This document shows positions 28,346-39,409 of a stretch of 64,000 nt of DNA, piece after piece. The stretch spans positions 1-64,000 of the forward strand of contig JAECUM010004361.1 in assembly GCA_016617855.1 (NCBI GenBank), read 5' to 3'. The notes beneath the pieces are model-generated. The model made no database searches. It was not told the DNA's origin and saw only the letters and a program-made list of their open reading frames with translations. Position numbers and translations under genes: made by a program. This DNA is from Megalonaias nervosa (taxonomy: Eukaryota > Mollusca > Bivalvia > Unionida > Unionidae). Numbering within the stretch: position 1 is the stretch's first letter; each line of letters starts with the position of its first letter.

Positions 28346-29270
28346 AACAAAGGAAATCGATAAAATTTCCAAGACTGTTTGATTCGTGTGCATCTATACC
28401 ATTTTTTATATTAACTGTCTATGACGTAAAGGATATTTCAGACTGTATTATTACCACAATGCTCAAATAAGCTTATTATTTACAATTCATAGAACAGAGA
28501 AATTGACACAATGTGTTTATTAGGGTCTAATCATATGTTTGCAATACAATAACTACGTCAACATAGCCAGTAAACGAAAACTGAATAGAATTTTAAAGTA
28601 GGAATTGGATGTTTTCGAGGAAAGAAAATAATTAAAACTGATGTGTTTTAAATGTTCTTCTTACAGAAAGACAAAATAATACACATATTATACAAGTCAT
28701 TTCATATTTATTCAAACAAGATTATACCAATGAATGCGAGTAGCTTAAAGACATTACTGTATATCACAATCATTTTATGAAACAAAAGTTCGAAACATTC
28801 ATTGTTCGTGATGATTTTGCTTAAAAGTTTGCTAGGTAAGTTACTGATCGTTTCATAGAAGGATCCGTCTTTCTCTTTGCCTGAACCATGGTAGAAGATA
28901 AGACAATAGAGAAACAATTTACATAAAATGTAAACACACAAAACTGGAAAACGCACACACGTTTAAAGTGCCACACCAGTGCAGATAAAGTTAATAAAAT
29001 TCAATATTATTTGAATAGAATATAAGATCTGGAAGCGGTATAAAAAAAAACCGATGGAAAAATTCGCCCTAATAACTGAGAAATACGCTCAGGTGTGTTT
29101 TCGAAATTAATGCACATCTGACCGATTTTATCGCTCGGTAATTTCCGGAGTGTGTAGATGGCCTGACGTCATATTTTGAACACACCTTAATTTCCGTTTC
29201 TATCAAAACATAAACAAAGCACGTGTTCAGTTCCATATTAGTTTGTTTTAAAAGTTTTATCATCACAATC
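28346..29270. other. Region upstream of the THAP exon
   Basis: AT-rich, no gene recognised. The last 250 bp (GCTCGGTAATTTCCGG, a TGACGTCA cAMP-response-like site at 29166-29172 region) could hold a promoter for the THAP exon; this is inference from position. Confidence 0.3.
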
Positions 29271-29767
29271 ATGCCAAGAGGAGATCGTGGCGGTACAAGC
29301 AAGGGCAGAGGGGTTAGGTGTGTTGCAGCAAATTGTGGAATACAAATGCTGATGGGTTTTCCATGCATTCCTTCCCGAAAGACCAAGCACTTCGACGTAG
29401 GTGGACAGATTTTGTAAAAATCAAAAGAGCAAACTGGGATGGTCCGACTGAGTTTTCTGCCCTCTGCTCCTTTCATTTCACACCAGAATGCTTCCCATTT
29501 ATATATAGATTTGAGGTTGAGCATATGGGTAGGGCACCAAAGAAAGTCAAACTCGATGACGATGCTGTCCCTTCTATCCACTGTGTGAAGGAAACTGACA
29601 ATGAAGCCAAGGTAACTGCAAATGTATCAGAACCCTCAACACCAAAGCATCAACTGTGTAGGCTTGAAATGTTGTCACCATCAGAGGAAGTAACTTGTCA
29701 AGTGTCACCGCCAAAGAAAACAAGAAGGGGCTATTCAAAGAGGCAAGCAGCACGGGTGAGGTTTTAA
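29271..29767 (+). CDS. THAP-domain zinc-finger protein, first exon, frameshifted
   Basis: ATG at 29271 opens a frame with CVAANC (C-x4-C). About 10 bp later the reading must move by one base into the frame that continues NADGFSMHSFPKDQALRRRW and, about 25 residues on, LCSFHFTPECF. The C-x4-C, spaced Cys-x2-His (CSFH), the central Trp and the Pro after it make a C2CH THAP DNA-binding domain at the N-terminus, where THAP proteins carry it. A Ser/Thr/Pro-rich and basic tail (PPKKTRRGYSKRQAAR) follows. A donor-like CACGG/GTGAGG at 29755 suggests the coding exon ends there and an intron follows; otherwise a stop comes at 29765. The single-base loss may be a true lesion or a sequencing indel. THAP domains occur in host regulators and in P-element-type transposases; I cannot tell which. 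Confidence 0.75.
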
Positions 29768-31635
29768 TGACAAGTACCATATTATTTTATCTATGATATT
29801 CAACAAATCAGTCACCGCATCGTTTCCATTTGTACCCTATAGAACGTTCTTTCATAGTTTCCAAAACAAATGCAGTAAATATCTAATAAATCAAGAACTG
29901 AGATATAAACATTTGATAAATATTGTCAAAAATGTCATGTTGCCTTCAACTTTGTTTTACCATGTGAAGAGAAAATTCTGCTGGTAGATTTAGAAGGCCT
30001 ACATATATATTTCATTGTCAGACTAATGTGTGAATCAGGTTACATATGATATTTACAAACATGAAGAGGTTTATTCCCATTGCCAATTAATAAAAATCTC
30101 TACAAAACAAAATTTAGTAGAAATTTGACAATATTGTTATGATATTTTGGGTGGTGGTGTTGTTGTCATGTTCAACAATTTTACAGTTGTATCATAACTG
30201 TAATTATTTTTAGGAAGTCACTGAATAGCCATCAGTATAAGTGATTGATAAATGTTCTCTAATAAGGTAGAATCAAACTTCCTACACAAATCGACATGCA
30301 GTCTGAAATGCAGACTAACATATAAATTAATAGTCACATGGGTCCATCCATCCATCCATCCATCTATTAGAAAGAAAAACATTTAAAACACAAATATATT
30401 CATAAACTGTGTTAGAAAAGAATGTTTCTCCGAAACTGTATAGGAGATGGAAATGGGAAAATGATTGTTTATTTAATCAACGAAGTTTGAAATTTTGTCC
30501 CGCAAAACTATAACATATACACCGCTGCTTTAACACAGCATGAGATGAGCAAGAACTCCACTCTAAGCACTTTATATACTGTAGGACGTTTGGGAGTTGA
30601 GATTCAAAATGAGTCTTGATTTTAAGACGGAACGTCACGTTTGACAAAAATAACCATTACTCTGCCTAGATAGTCTCATAACTGAGAATATACAAAAACA
30701 TCCTAGACACAATATTTTCTCCACTAAGGTGTAAATGCCTGATTCCTATATGGATTTCCAGCTCAGCCTAGACACAGATGCTCCACGCCCCCTATCATGG
30801 TGCGAAGTTGATTGGCTGGTTGGTTGTAACAGCACTTTCAGCACACCGTGTCAAGGAAATAGGAGATAATTGCCTTTCACGAGGAAACACTGAAGCAGCC
30901 GACTGCGTGTACATTTTCATACCTAGAATTCTCTGAAGATTTTATGCTTTATGTCATTAACAAAGTGTAAATGGTAATATACCCTTCCTTGTATTCGTTA
31001 CAACTGCACACAGATGTATCTCTGTAAAGGAAAAATCAACTTTACTGCTTTTGTTTCTTCCTTGTACAACCTCAAGTTCAACCTCAAAACTACTTGAAGT
31101 CCAAAATAACGGTAATATTTGGTAACAGTAATATTTGGTAGTCTGAACCCCAACCTATCCCTTTTACAGATTCTGCTGCAAGCACTGCCTGTACTGTTGT
31201 AACAGCAAACAAGGCCTGTACTGTTTCATAAAGCTTCACCCTCTTGCTCATATAGCCATCCGTGCCACATTCTACAACTGCAAAATGAGTAATAACAAGT
31301 TTTGTTTCTTCAAGGGAAAGATCACCCAAGGGTCATTCAAGAAACGTGAGTGTCGTACAACCGTTCGAATTTTATTTCTTCCGCGACGTACAGGAAATCA
31401 AGCTTTCTGTAAATTAGCTTAAATTTCAGCAAGAATAAATCAACATAGATTCCTCCATAAAGGTTAAATAGAATGTTAAATTATTACAATGCAGTTGTTT
31501 TATCAGAAACATTTCAATGACTGTTGAGAAAAGGACACTATATTACTAGAGAACAGAGAGTATGCAACTATTGTCCAAGATAATATAGAGCCTCGAATCT
31601 CCTTTTGTTTCTACGTTAATGCTTATAATTCTACC
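29768..31635. other. AT-rich DNA; (CCAT)n near 30345-30364
   Basis: Possibly intronic to the THAP gene. A 79-codon minus-strand frame (31090-31329) is open but has no recognised domain. Confidence 0.4.
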
Positions 31636-31752
31636 GCTACTACAATTACTACTACTACTACTGCTACTACTACTACTACTACTAATAATAATAATAATAA
31701 TATTAATAATAATCATCGTCATCATCATCAACATCATCATCAACAACAACAA
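31636..31752. repeat. Compound trinucleotide microsatellite
   Basis: (ACT)n with interruptions, then (AAT)n, (ATC)n and (AAC)n in succession. Frames through it read as poly-Ser or poly-Leu/Ile and are artefacts. Confidence 0.95.
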
Positions 31753-31839
31753 GATGACTAAAAAGTTATTGAAGGAACATGTTAGTGTGTACAACAGTTT
31801 ATTTATCTACTCTGGAAACACAAATACAGTTCACTGATT

Positions 31840-32610
31840 GTGATCGTGGAATGAGAGTGTTTGTCTCTAAAACGAATACGGTTCACTGAGGGTTGTGGGA
31901 CAATGAAAGTGTTTCTCTTTAACAGAAATGCTGTTCACTGAGGGTGGTGAGAGAATGAGAGTGTTTGCCTTTAGCACAAATGGGGCTGATTGAAGGTGGT
32001 GGGAGAATGAGAGTGTTTATCTTCAATCCTACAAGGGTTTAATAAGGGTGGTTAGGGAATGAGAGGGTTTGCCTTTAGCACAAATGCCGTTCACTGAGGG
32101 TGGTGGAGAATGAGAGCGTTTCTCGTTAACACAAATATGGTTCACTGAGAGCGGTGAGAGAATGAGAGTGTTTGCCTTAGCACAAATAGAGTTCATTGAA
32201 GGTGGTGGGAGAATGAGACTGTTTCTCTTTAACACAAATACGGTTCACTAAGGGTGGAGAGAGAATGAGAGGGTTTGCCTTTAGCACAAATAGGGTTCAC
32301 TGAAGGTGGTAGGAGAATGAGAGTGTTTCTCTTTAACACAAATACGGTTCACTGAGGGTGGTAGTTGAAGGAGTGTTTATCACAAATACAGTTTCATTGA
32401 AGGTAGTTGGGAAATGAGAATGTTTCTCTTAAACACAAACACGGTTCACATAGGGTGATGGGAAACTAGAGTGTTTCTCTTTGACACAAATACAGTTCAC
32501 TGAAGGTGATAGAGGAATCAAATTTTTTCTATTTAACACAAATGCAATTTACTGAGGGTGATGGGGAAAGAGAATGTTTCTCCTTAACAAATGCAATTCA
32601 TAGAGTGTGG
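31840..32610. repeat. 52-bp minisatellite, about 15 diverged copies
   Basis: Repeated blocks of the form GAGAATGAGAGTGTTT, CTCTTTAACACAAATACGGT and TCACTGAGGGTGGTGG at about 52-bp spacing, with small length changes. Alternating copies read CCTTTAGCACAAAT instead of CTCTTTAACACAAAT, suggesting a higher-order two-unit pattern in the middle of the array. Confidence 0.9.
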
Positions 32611-33071
32611 AGTAGGATGTTTAACTTTCTGTGGTGTTTGTCTTGTTGGTAAGGAGTTATTATTTTCCAGATTTTGCTATTTGTACATGCATTTTATTAG
32701 CTACTCTTTATAGATTCTTGTCACTGATATAAACACAAGCTCATTACGATGAATATAAATACTTGATCACATGTTAAGGCAGTAACAACGTACATTAACC
32801 TGATAGTTTTGATCCACTGTTATGAATATTTCATTGATATTGCCTCACCTGACGTCCCGCTCGCTAAAGGAAAGTGAAGCGTCTCTCACAGCCTCTCCTT
32901 TCCAGGTGTAGTGATCGCCGCGAAACCAATGTCTGGCTCTGCTGGACAGGAGGTACTTGCATATGGCCTCTCCTACACTATTGTGTCCACAGCAGCACCT
33001 TCATGCGGGGCCCCCTGTTTTCACAGAGCCTGCTGTGTGACGCGACCGAGTGCCCGGCGGTATAACTGGGT

Positions 33072-33209
33072 GGGCAGACTGGGCTCGTTAACCTTGGTAG
33101 GCAACAAGTCTAAGAGAAGAGAAACTCTGACTCCAAACCTGGGCAGTTGGAGCTCGTTAGCCTTGTCAGGCAGTTCGTTTAGGAGAAGGAAACTCTGATT
33201 CCAAACCCA
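33072..33209 (+). repeat. 69-bp tandem repeat in LINE A leader, 2 copies
   Basis: Units 33072-33140 and 33141-33209, each with GCTCGTTA(A/G)CCTTG and GAAACTCTGA(C/T)TCCAAACC. Repeated leader units of this sort are usual in LINE 5' regions and can act as promoter modules (inference). Confidence 0.85.
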
Positions 33210-33904
33210 AGAAGTGCCAAGGTGTGCTGGGTAGTCTTGGGGTGTGACGACCCTGGGTCCACGGACGCCCCGAGCATCCACCATCCATGCCCCAACCATT
33301 GGATGATGGCTCCACTGCCTTGTGGATATCTTCGGGAGAAGGAAAGGCTGCGGGAGTAAACCCAGACAGAAAATCCGGTGGAGCCCCTAAGGCGGCTGGA
33401 TGTCAACTGCGACTTCCTTCCGGCAGTTGATGCAGCCGAACTGGTGCCAAATGTCATGCTCAGCATTCCCTTGGACCCCGCCAGCAAGGACGAGAGGAGA
33501 ATCCTGACGTCTGCGCAGCCCAGGATCTGCATACTCCAAACCGAGGCTTGCGCCCTGGAGAGGCCACTCCAGCCTCGCTCCTAAGTGAGGAAACAACACA
33601 GAAGCTGGCAGTCTACGGGTTATAAGTCACATCCGATTGGCATATGGAAGGGGCGCCACGGGTTAGCTTCGACGATGGGAGGTATCATCGTGTCCCAATG
33701 GCCGACTACCGCCCGCCTCAAGCCAGGCAACCCCAGGTCAGTAAGGTGTCGGCCCGCCAACGTCTGCCTGCTCCAGTGGGTGCCTGGAGCTCAGTGTGTT
33801 GCTCAGCATGACAAGCAGACGAAAACTCCGCACCAGACAAAAAAAACAAGAAACCAACAAAGAAGACTTCAGCTCTTCGATTCGCAAGCTGGAACGTACT
33901 CACC

Positions 33905-34372
33905 ATGTGCACATGCATCTCTGACGACCTCAGGGAGGTGGACGACATCAGGAAGACGGCCATCATCGACAGGGAGCTCACCCGATTAAATGTCAGCATA
34001 GCTGCCCTCCAGGAAACCAGGCTTTCCTTCAGCGGCTCTCTCAGAGAAGTAAACTACACCTTCTTCTGGAAGGGCCGAGAACCTGAGACGCCCCACCAGC
34101 ACGGAGTTGGCATCGCCATCAAAAACACCCTCCTGGCCTCGGTTGAGCCTCCTTCAGGGGGCACTGCGCGCCTCTTGCCCATCCGCCTTGCCACTGCTCC
34201 AGGTCCTGTCAACATCCTCGGTGTCTACGTCCCAACCCTCAGGTCTTCAGAAGACACAAAGGATCAGTTATATGGGCAGCCGGACGAACAGATCAAAGGA
34301 TGCCCTAAAGACGAGCCACTATTCCTCCTCGGCGACTTTAATTCCAGAGTAGGTGCGGACCACGAGTCATAG
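33905..34372 (+). pseudogene. LINE A endonuclease domain
   Basis: Apurinic-type endonuclease fold: AALQETRLS carries the catalytic Glu of motif II, HGVGIAIKN the central Gly-rich strand, and LFLLGDFNSRVGAD the Asp-x-Asn motif. The frame stops at TAG just after GADHES; the SDH motif that should follow lies in the degraded stretch 34375-34785, which I cannot read continuously. The enzyme would nick target DNA for target-primed reverse transcription. The first motif (around GTYSPCAHAS region, 33890) is out of frame. Confidence 0.8.
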
Positions 34373-34785
34373 CCTACCTGCCTCGGACATCAAGGCACTG
34401 GAAAGACTAACGAAAACAGCCAGAGACTGCCTGAGCTGTGCACCTACCATGACAGGACTGGTTCAACCCACACCTTTCAAGGATGAAACCAGTAATCGAG
34501 GACAAATGAAAAGCCTTCATAGCTTGCAAAAAATGCCCCAACGAACAGACGCTTGCTGACCTCAGAAGTACCAGAAACACCACCCAATACATCGCTAGAT
34601 AGTGCGCGATCGAGTACTGGCAGCAACTGTTTGAAGGAATTCAGCGACGTGCCTAGTCTGGAAACATCCAATGCATGTACAGTGGCATCAAGAAGGCCCT
34701 CAGTCCTACAGTGAAAGGGGTCGCCCCCCTGAAGTCTCTGACGGGAGAGAAGATCACAGATCGTGAGCAACAGATGGCCACATGA

Positions 34786-35848
34786 GTGGAGCACTATTCA
34801 GAGCTGTACTCCAGAGAAACGTCGGTCACCGATGCGGCCCTTAGCAGCATACCGGAACTGCCCAATATAGAGGAGCTCGACAAACTGCCCACCTTAGAGA
34901 AGCTCGGCAAAACCATCGACTCCCTCCCAAATGACAAAGCACCAGGTAGCGATAGCATCCCGCCTGAAGCCATCAAACGTGGGAAACCAACACTGATTCA
35001 GCCGCTGTATGAGCTACTATGCCTCTGCTGGGAGAAAGGAGCAGTCCCACAAGACATGCGCTACACCACCATTGTGACCCTCTACAAAAACAAGGGCGAC
35101 CGCAGTGACTGTAACAATTACAGGGGGATCTCGCTCCTGAGCATCGTTGGCAAAGTGTACGCCAGCATCCTCCTCAACAGGCTGCAGCTGCTGGCGGACC
35201 GTGTGTACCCGGAATGCCAGTGCAGCTTCAGAGCACGCAGGTCGACAACAGACATGATTTTTTCCCTCCGACATTTCCAAGAGACGAGCAGAGAGCAAGG
35301 ACATCATGATGTTCATCGACCTTACTAAGGCCTTCGACCTGGTCAGCAGCAAAGGCCTATTTGAACTTCTCAGGAAGATCGGCTGCGCCCCAAAACTCCG
35401 CAGCATGATAATCTACTTCTATGCCAATATCCAGGGAACAGTCCTGTATGATGGATCCTCCTCAGACTTCTTCCCCATCAACAGCAGCGTGAAGCAGGGC
35501 TGCGTGTTGGCACCGACCCTTTTCGGGATCTTCTTCTCCCTTACCCTGTCCTACGCCTTCAACTCGTCCACTGATGGCGTATATCTGCACACCAGGTCCG
35601 ACGGGATGTTGTTCAACCTGGCACGACTGCGCTCAAAGACCAAAGTGAGGTCGGTGCTCATCAGGGAGATGCTTTTTGCTGGCGACGCGGCTCTTGTGAC
35701 CCACACCGAGGATGCCCTCCAGAGATTGGGAGACCGTTTTGCTGATGCCTGCAAGCCCTTCGGGCTCACCATCAGCCTGAAAAAGACAAACGTTAGCGCG
35801 CAAGATGTCACCACTGCCCCCTCCATCAAAATCGACGGTGAGACCTGA
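34786..35848 (+). pseudogene. LINE A reverse transcriptase
   Basis: Two overlapping frames form one RT: 34786-35328 with LPNDKAPGSDSIPPEAI, VTLYKNKGDRSDCNNYRGIS and QCSFRARRSTTDMIF, then after a frameshift 35306-35848 with MMFIDLTKAFDLV (motif A), SVKQGCVLAPTLFGIFF (motif B) and LFAGDAALVTHT (motif C). In motif C the first of the two catalytic Asp residues is Gly (AGD), so the enzyme would be inactive even without the frameshift. It ends with TGA after KIDGET. Confidence 0.88.
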
Positions 35849-36484
35849 AGCACCTACATGAGGCAAGAGCACCGGCTCAACTCCTTCCATATAAGATGCC
35901 TAAAACGCATCCTGAAAATCAGCTAGCAAGACCTCGCCCACACAGCGAGATCCTGCAGCGTGCAAGTAACCTCAACATGTACTCCCTGATGAGCAAACGC
36001 CGTCTTGGATGGCTGGGACACGTCCGACGCATGGAGGATGGGAGGCTGCCATAGGACATCCTATATGGACATCCTATATGAACACCTGTTAACTGGCACT
36101 AGAAGAGTCGGCCGCCCCTTACTCCGTTTCATGGATGTGTGCAAGAGGGACATGAAGAAATGCGACATTTCACACGACAGCTGGGAAGTACAGGCCGAGG
36201 ATCAAGGCATCTGGAGACTGACGGTCCGCAAAGGCATAGCAGTCGCTGATGTGAGGAGAGGCCAGCTGGCAGCACAAAAGCGTGAGAGAAACAAGAGTGC
36301 GGCAGCAACCTTAGCAACTCAGACTTCTCAGTACGTCTGCACCAACTGCAATAGGACTGTCACTTGCTCATCGGCCTTGACAGCCATAGCAGACGATGCC
36401 AACATCCCAGAGACAGACGACACTCCAAGGACACTACTTGCATGGTCTCCCGAGACTGAGCCGCCAATGATGACTGCCTCATAA
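35849..36484 (+). pseudogene. LINE A C-terminal region
   Basis: After the RT stop the protein homology jumps: RQEHRLNSFHIRCLKRIL (35860-35920) normally lies well downstream of motif C, implying that roughly 75 codons are deleted. The open frame 36005-36484 carries GTRRVGRPLLRFMDVCKRD, SWEVQAEDQGIWR and YVCTNCNRTVTCSSALTA, a C-x2-C half zinc finger whose second (His) half is degraded. Such a Cys/His knuckle at the end of ORF2 is thought to contact nucleic acid. Confidence 0.75.
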
Positions 36485-36652
36485 ATTGTTAACGACAAGT
36501 CCAAAGATCCAACACAATGACATCATAATGTGTCTGGGGTTATTAAGGAAACGGTAACAAATCAACAATATTTCAGATTCATTTTCACTTGAGCACGTAA
36601 AATACATATCATAGAAGTTCGGATAATTTTTACGTCTTTTACAATGTCTTGT

Positions 36653-37014
36653 CTACACGAAGGCATCCACGACATCAGGATCAAGTTCGTGTATGATCAT
36701 TTGAACTATTTCCTCGAAGTGTGACAAACGGGTCAGTTTTATGTCGTTATCAAAACTAAAAAGGGCAAAATATTTCTCGATGGCCTCACGTAACTGATAA
36801 TTGATAAATGATAATTCCGCATTTCCATAGCTGATACTAATGATATAGAATGAAATGCTTTAGCTGAATTTCTCACTCTGTTAACTTGAGCGTATAATCA
36901 ACCGGTTGTTGTTTGCACGTGCCTGTCATATTCCTCGTAAGAAGCGTCCCGTCGATGAACATCAACAAACAATAATTGATATAACTCGATAGCGGTCCTG
37001 ACAATTTCAGCCAT
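36653..37014 (-). pseudogene. Small Polinton-arm gene A', frameshifted
   Basis: Starts MAEIVRTAIELYQLLFVDV at 37014; after a frameshift the end reads INYQLREAIEKYFALFSFDN and finishes at the stop at 36653-36655. It is a clear paralogue of the next gene upstream (37316-37642): both share the start M-x-x-I-[VI]-R-x-A-[IL]-E-L-Y-Q-L-x-F-x-D-V and the late block QLR[DE]AI-x-[KS][KY]F. Function unknown; predicted helical, about 110 residues if intact. It is the leftmost element gene I can see. Confidence 0.65.
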
Positions 37015-37030
37015 CTTATTTAATTAGATT

Positions 37031-37132
37031 TTACGGATCCTCCAGCGCCATGACCTTCATCATCGTATCCACATCATGCTTATCAACACTGACTTTCTGC
37101 TTACCATCCTTAAAATTTTTGTTTGTGCTCAT
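37031..37132 (-). CDS. 33-residue ORF between the paralogues
   Basis: ATG at 37132 to TAA at 37031-37033, intact: starts MSTNKNFKDGKQKVSVDKHD and ends MALEDP. Lys/Asp-rich. It stops 17 bp before the start of gene A' on the same strand, an operon-like spacing. It could be a real small gene or the tail of a longer broken one. Confidence 0.35.
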   Translation of the reverse strand: MSTNKNFKDGKQKVSVDKHDVDTMMKVMALEDP

Positions 37133-37315
37133 TGTTTTTAAAATTATGTGATCTTTATTACGCTGTTCACTCTCACTCTAATCGTCTACCTTTTGGAGGT
37201 TGATAAGCGCCATATCCAAAAATGCAAGGGAAAAGGTGAACCTATTGGAAGCTGTACGATGATCTAGCTTGCGATATGCTTGATTTGTTTGACTATATAC
37301 TTTTGGATTCGGTTT

Positions 37316-37642
37316 CTATAGACCGTATAAACCGATAAAAAATTTGCTGATGGCATCACGCAGCTGCTTATGCCACATGCTACAACTCGAAATATAACTC
37401 GTGTAGTCAAGTTTCACATGCCGTTCTGAATTAAACAACTCAATTTTTTCCTCCGGCAATTTGGATAGAAAATCCCGGTGTAATTCACGGACTCTAATCA
37501 TATGTGCTATTTGTTCATTCTGCTTGACTGTTAGATTCATCAACACCTGATTCACATCTTGTACCGGTATCACACTCTGAGGAAACACATCGTGGAATGA
37601 TAACTGATAAAGCTCGAGAGCGATTCTGATGATATCAGTCAT
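37316..37642 (-). CDS. Small Polinton-arm gene A, intact frame
   Basis: 108 codons, one of the few undamaged frames in the element. It starts MTDIIRIALELYQLSFHDVF, has a charged middle (LHRDFLSKLPEEKIELFNSE) and ends QLRDAISKFFIGLYGL. It is homologous to gene A' at 36653-37014, so the pair is a tandem duplication within the element. No known domain recognised; helical, no signal peptide or membrane segment. It lies directly downstream of the fibre-like gene on the same strand. Confidence 0.65.
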   Translation of the reverse strand: MTDIIRIALELYQLSFHDVFPQSVIPVQDVNQVLMNLTVKQNEQIAHMIRVRELHRDFLSKLPEEKIELFNSERHVKLDYTSYISSCSMWHKQLRDAISKFFIGLYGL

Positions 37643-37690
37643 GTTTTGCTATACTAAATCATCTAATTTAAAACAAAATCTGAAAATAAC

Positions 37691-38741
37691 TTAAGCTGTT
37701 AACGCCGTCATTTTAAACGCCGAATATTTTGCCTCTAAATACGGCACGGTAAATTCAAGCAGGTTTATTCAGATGGGTATATTACCATTATAGAGTACAT
37801 CAGCACCATTATGCTGCTTAATCCCTTCTAATCTCCAAGTTAGAATACTTTTAGTGACGTTATACCGTCCTCTGACCTGAAATTTCCAAATGGAGACTGG
37901 TGTTGGAAGTTGGATATGTAACCAAATATTGGAGGTGATGCTCGCCGTTGCCTATTCGTTGGTATTATACCCCATGTCAAATGACGAGCAAACACAAAAT
38001 AAGCTTTAAATGCCGAAGTGTACTCGGATGACGCTGAGACCTCGAATCCGGACCGATTGTTGATATAATCCGTTAAAGCGGGAATATGTCCTGCACTATT
38101 TTTTCAAAGGGTTTTATCTGCGTATTGTTTGGAGGTAACTTTGGTGATCATCGAGGGTGGATAATCCGTCACAAGAAATTTTGTCCCAGTGGACACAAGA
38201 ATACTCACATTGTTAGTACCATCACGAACGATAATAAATTCTCCCATCAACAAGTCGCCTCCCGTTTTATGGATAGCATATTTTTAATATACCCATAATA
38301 TGCTAAGATACTATGCAAACATGGTGTCGCAGTGGGTAATCCTAATATGGTTGCATTTTGACTCATGGTGATCAATCGCGTCATAATACCCTTTGTGTTT
38401 CTCAGTTTGTCCGCCAAACCGGCCTCGATAGGACTCCACGATACTTCCAATGAACTTAAGTCTGGTTTAGCTGAAGAGTTCTTAGGTAGACCGGATAAAG
38501 ATCTTCCATTCATATCAATGCTACCAATCATGGTACCTGCTGTTAGCGCTAATTTGTTATTAGCCAGCGTCTCAACGAGAGACCATCTGGCCACATGATC
38601 CGCTGCTGCAGGATAATTATTCTGCAATCCACTGATAATATTAGCTCCCATGTTCAAATTTCCCGACATGGTGTCTCCAGAACGAATAATATTTTTGTCG
38701 AGCTCAGAATCGCTTGCCAAAGATCCTCCTGTGCCTATCAA
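37691..38741 (-). pseudogene. Phage-fibre-like attachment protein
   Basis: The first 164 codons (38741-38247) are open and contain two repeats of about 50 residues: GDTMSGNLNMGANIISGL and AGTMIGSIDMNGRSLSGL, the D-T-M-x-G-x-[LI]-x-M-x-x-x-x-[IL]-x-x-L module of phage and virus-like tail fibres. After a stop, frames further down give SGFEVSASSEYTSAFKAYF, then PTPVSIWKFQVRGRYN and NVTKSILTWRLEGIKQHNG, a beta-rich C-terminal block like a receptor-binding discoidin-type domain, ending TALTA at 37691. At least three frame changes. Expected role: a trimeric spike on the particle. The start codon faces the ATPase gene across 85 bp. Confidence 0.7.
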
Positions 38742-38826
38742 ATTTCAAAATGTTGTATAGGACATTATTTGTAAGAAATAAACATCATTTATGTTTTTAT
38801 TCTAAAGAAAACAAGAAGCACAAACA
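38742..38826. promoter_or_regulatory. Divergent intergenic region of the element
   Basis: 85 bp between the fibre-like gene (minus) and the ATPase (plus). AT-rich (ATTATTTGTAAGAAATAAAC...). Position implies a bidirectional promoter; no specific motif can be claimed. Confidence 0.35.
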
Positions 38827-39409
38827 TTGTTTTTATTACCGGATTGTCATCACGTGATCGTGGGTTCTACCAGTAGCGATAAAACCAAGTTGTTGATGAG
38901 TTTATTACTCAGTAACATGTCGTATTACGACAGGGTTATGATTTACACTTTAAATCCTCAGCAGGATAAATACCAAATGTTATCTGAGTTTAACAAATCA
39001 GTGATGTTGAACACCGGTGTCTTTGTGTTTACGATTACTGAGTCGGATGAAACCGATCCAATCGAAGAGCTTTCCGGGAATAATAAAATCATTGTGTTTG
39101 TCGACATTAAGGTCGACCGGAAGAACATGACAGAAATATGCAAGTACTTTTCGTTTTCGATTTCGTTAACATTTTAACAGCATTTACTTAACACAGTCGT
39201 ATTACGACGTGCCCAAATACGTCCAGAGAAACACGGGTTGTTTCATGTATTACGACGTGCCCAAATACGTCCAGAGAAACACGGGTTGTTTCATGCTTTT
39301 TCCAGGTTGGATAGTCGCGAGATGGTTTCTATAGCTAGGGACCATTGCATGGGCATCACTTAGAAATATTTCAAAGAGTCTTATAACGCAGCGATCTAAA
39401 AACAATTTC
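38827..39409 (+). pseudogene. A32/FtsK-type genome-packaging ATPase
   Basis: The open part (38827-39177) begins CHHVIVGSTSSDKTKLLMSL, where the Walker A loop has Asp in place of the last Gly (GSTSSDKT), and has a Walker B-like strand NKIIVFVDIK. After a frameshift the protein resumes at 39182 as IYLTQSYYDVPKYVQRNTGC, a sensor-type block of the family, then a 48-bp repeat and the block REMVSIARDHCMGIT (about 39315-39360). The ATPase would pump DNA into capsids. The changed P-loop, frameshifts and a stop after GIT make it non-functional. Confidence 0.85.
39200..39295 (+). repeat. 48-bp perfect tandem duplication inside the ATPase
   Basis: 39200-39247 and 39248-39295 are identical (TATTACGACGTGCCCAAATA...GGTTGTTTCATG). 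48 bp is 16 codons, so YYDVPKYVQRNTGCFM is repeated in frame. Confidence 0.97.

Larger units (their letters stand above)
32845..36500 (+). mobile_element. LINE (non-LTR retrotransposon) A, dead copy
   Basis: A GC-rich block in AT-rich surroundings carrying, in order, a 5' leader with a tandem repeat, an APE-type endonuclease, a reverse transcriptase and a C-terminal region with a Cys-rich motif. Ends are approximate: I could not identify a target duplication or a clear 3' tail. It is broken by stops, frameshifts and an internal deletion. Clade is not resolved; RTE-like or a related endonuclease-bearing clade is likely. Confidence 0.85.

Noticed and set aside
31546..31837. Poly-Ser and poly-Leu/Ile ORFs
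   Set aside because: Translation of the compound trinucleotide repeat.
33021..33999. Several 60-134 codon ORFs on both strands
   Set aside because: High GC content in the LINE A leader keeps frames open; only the frame from 33905 shows endonuclease motifs.
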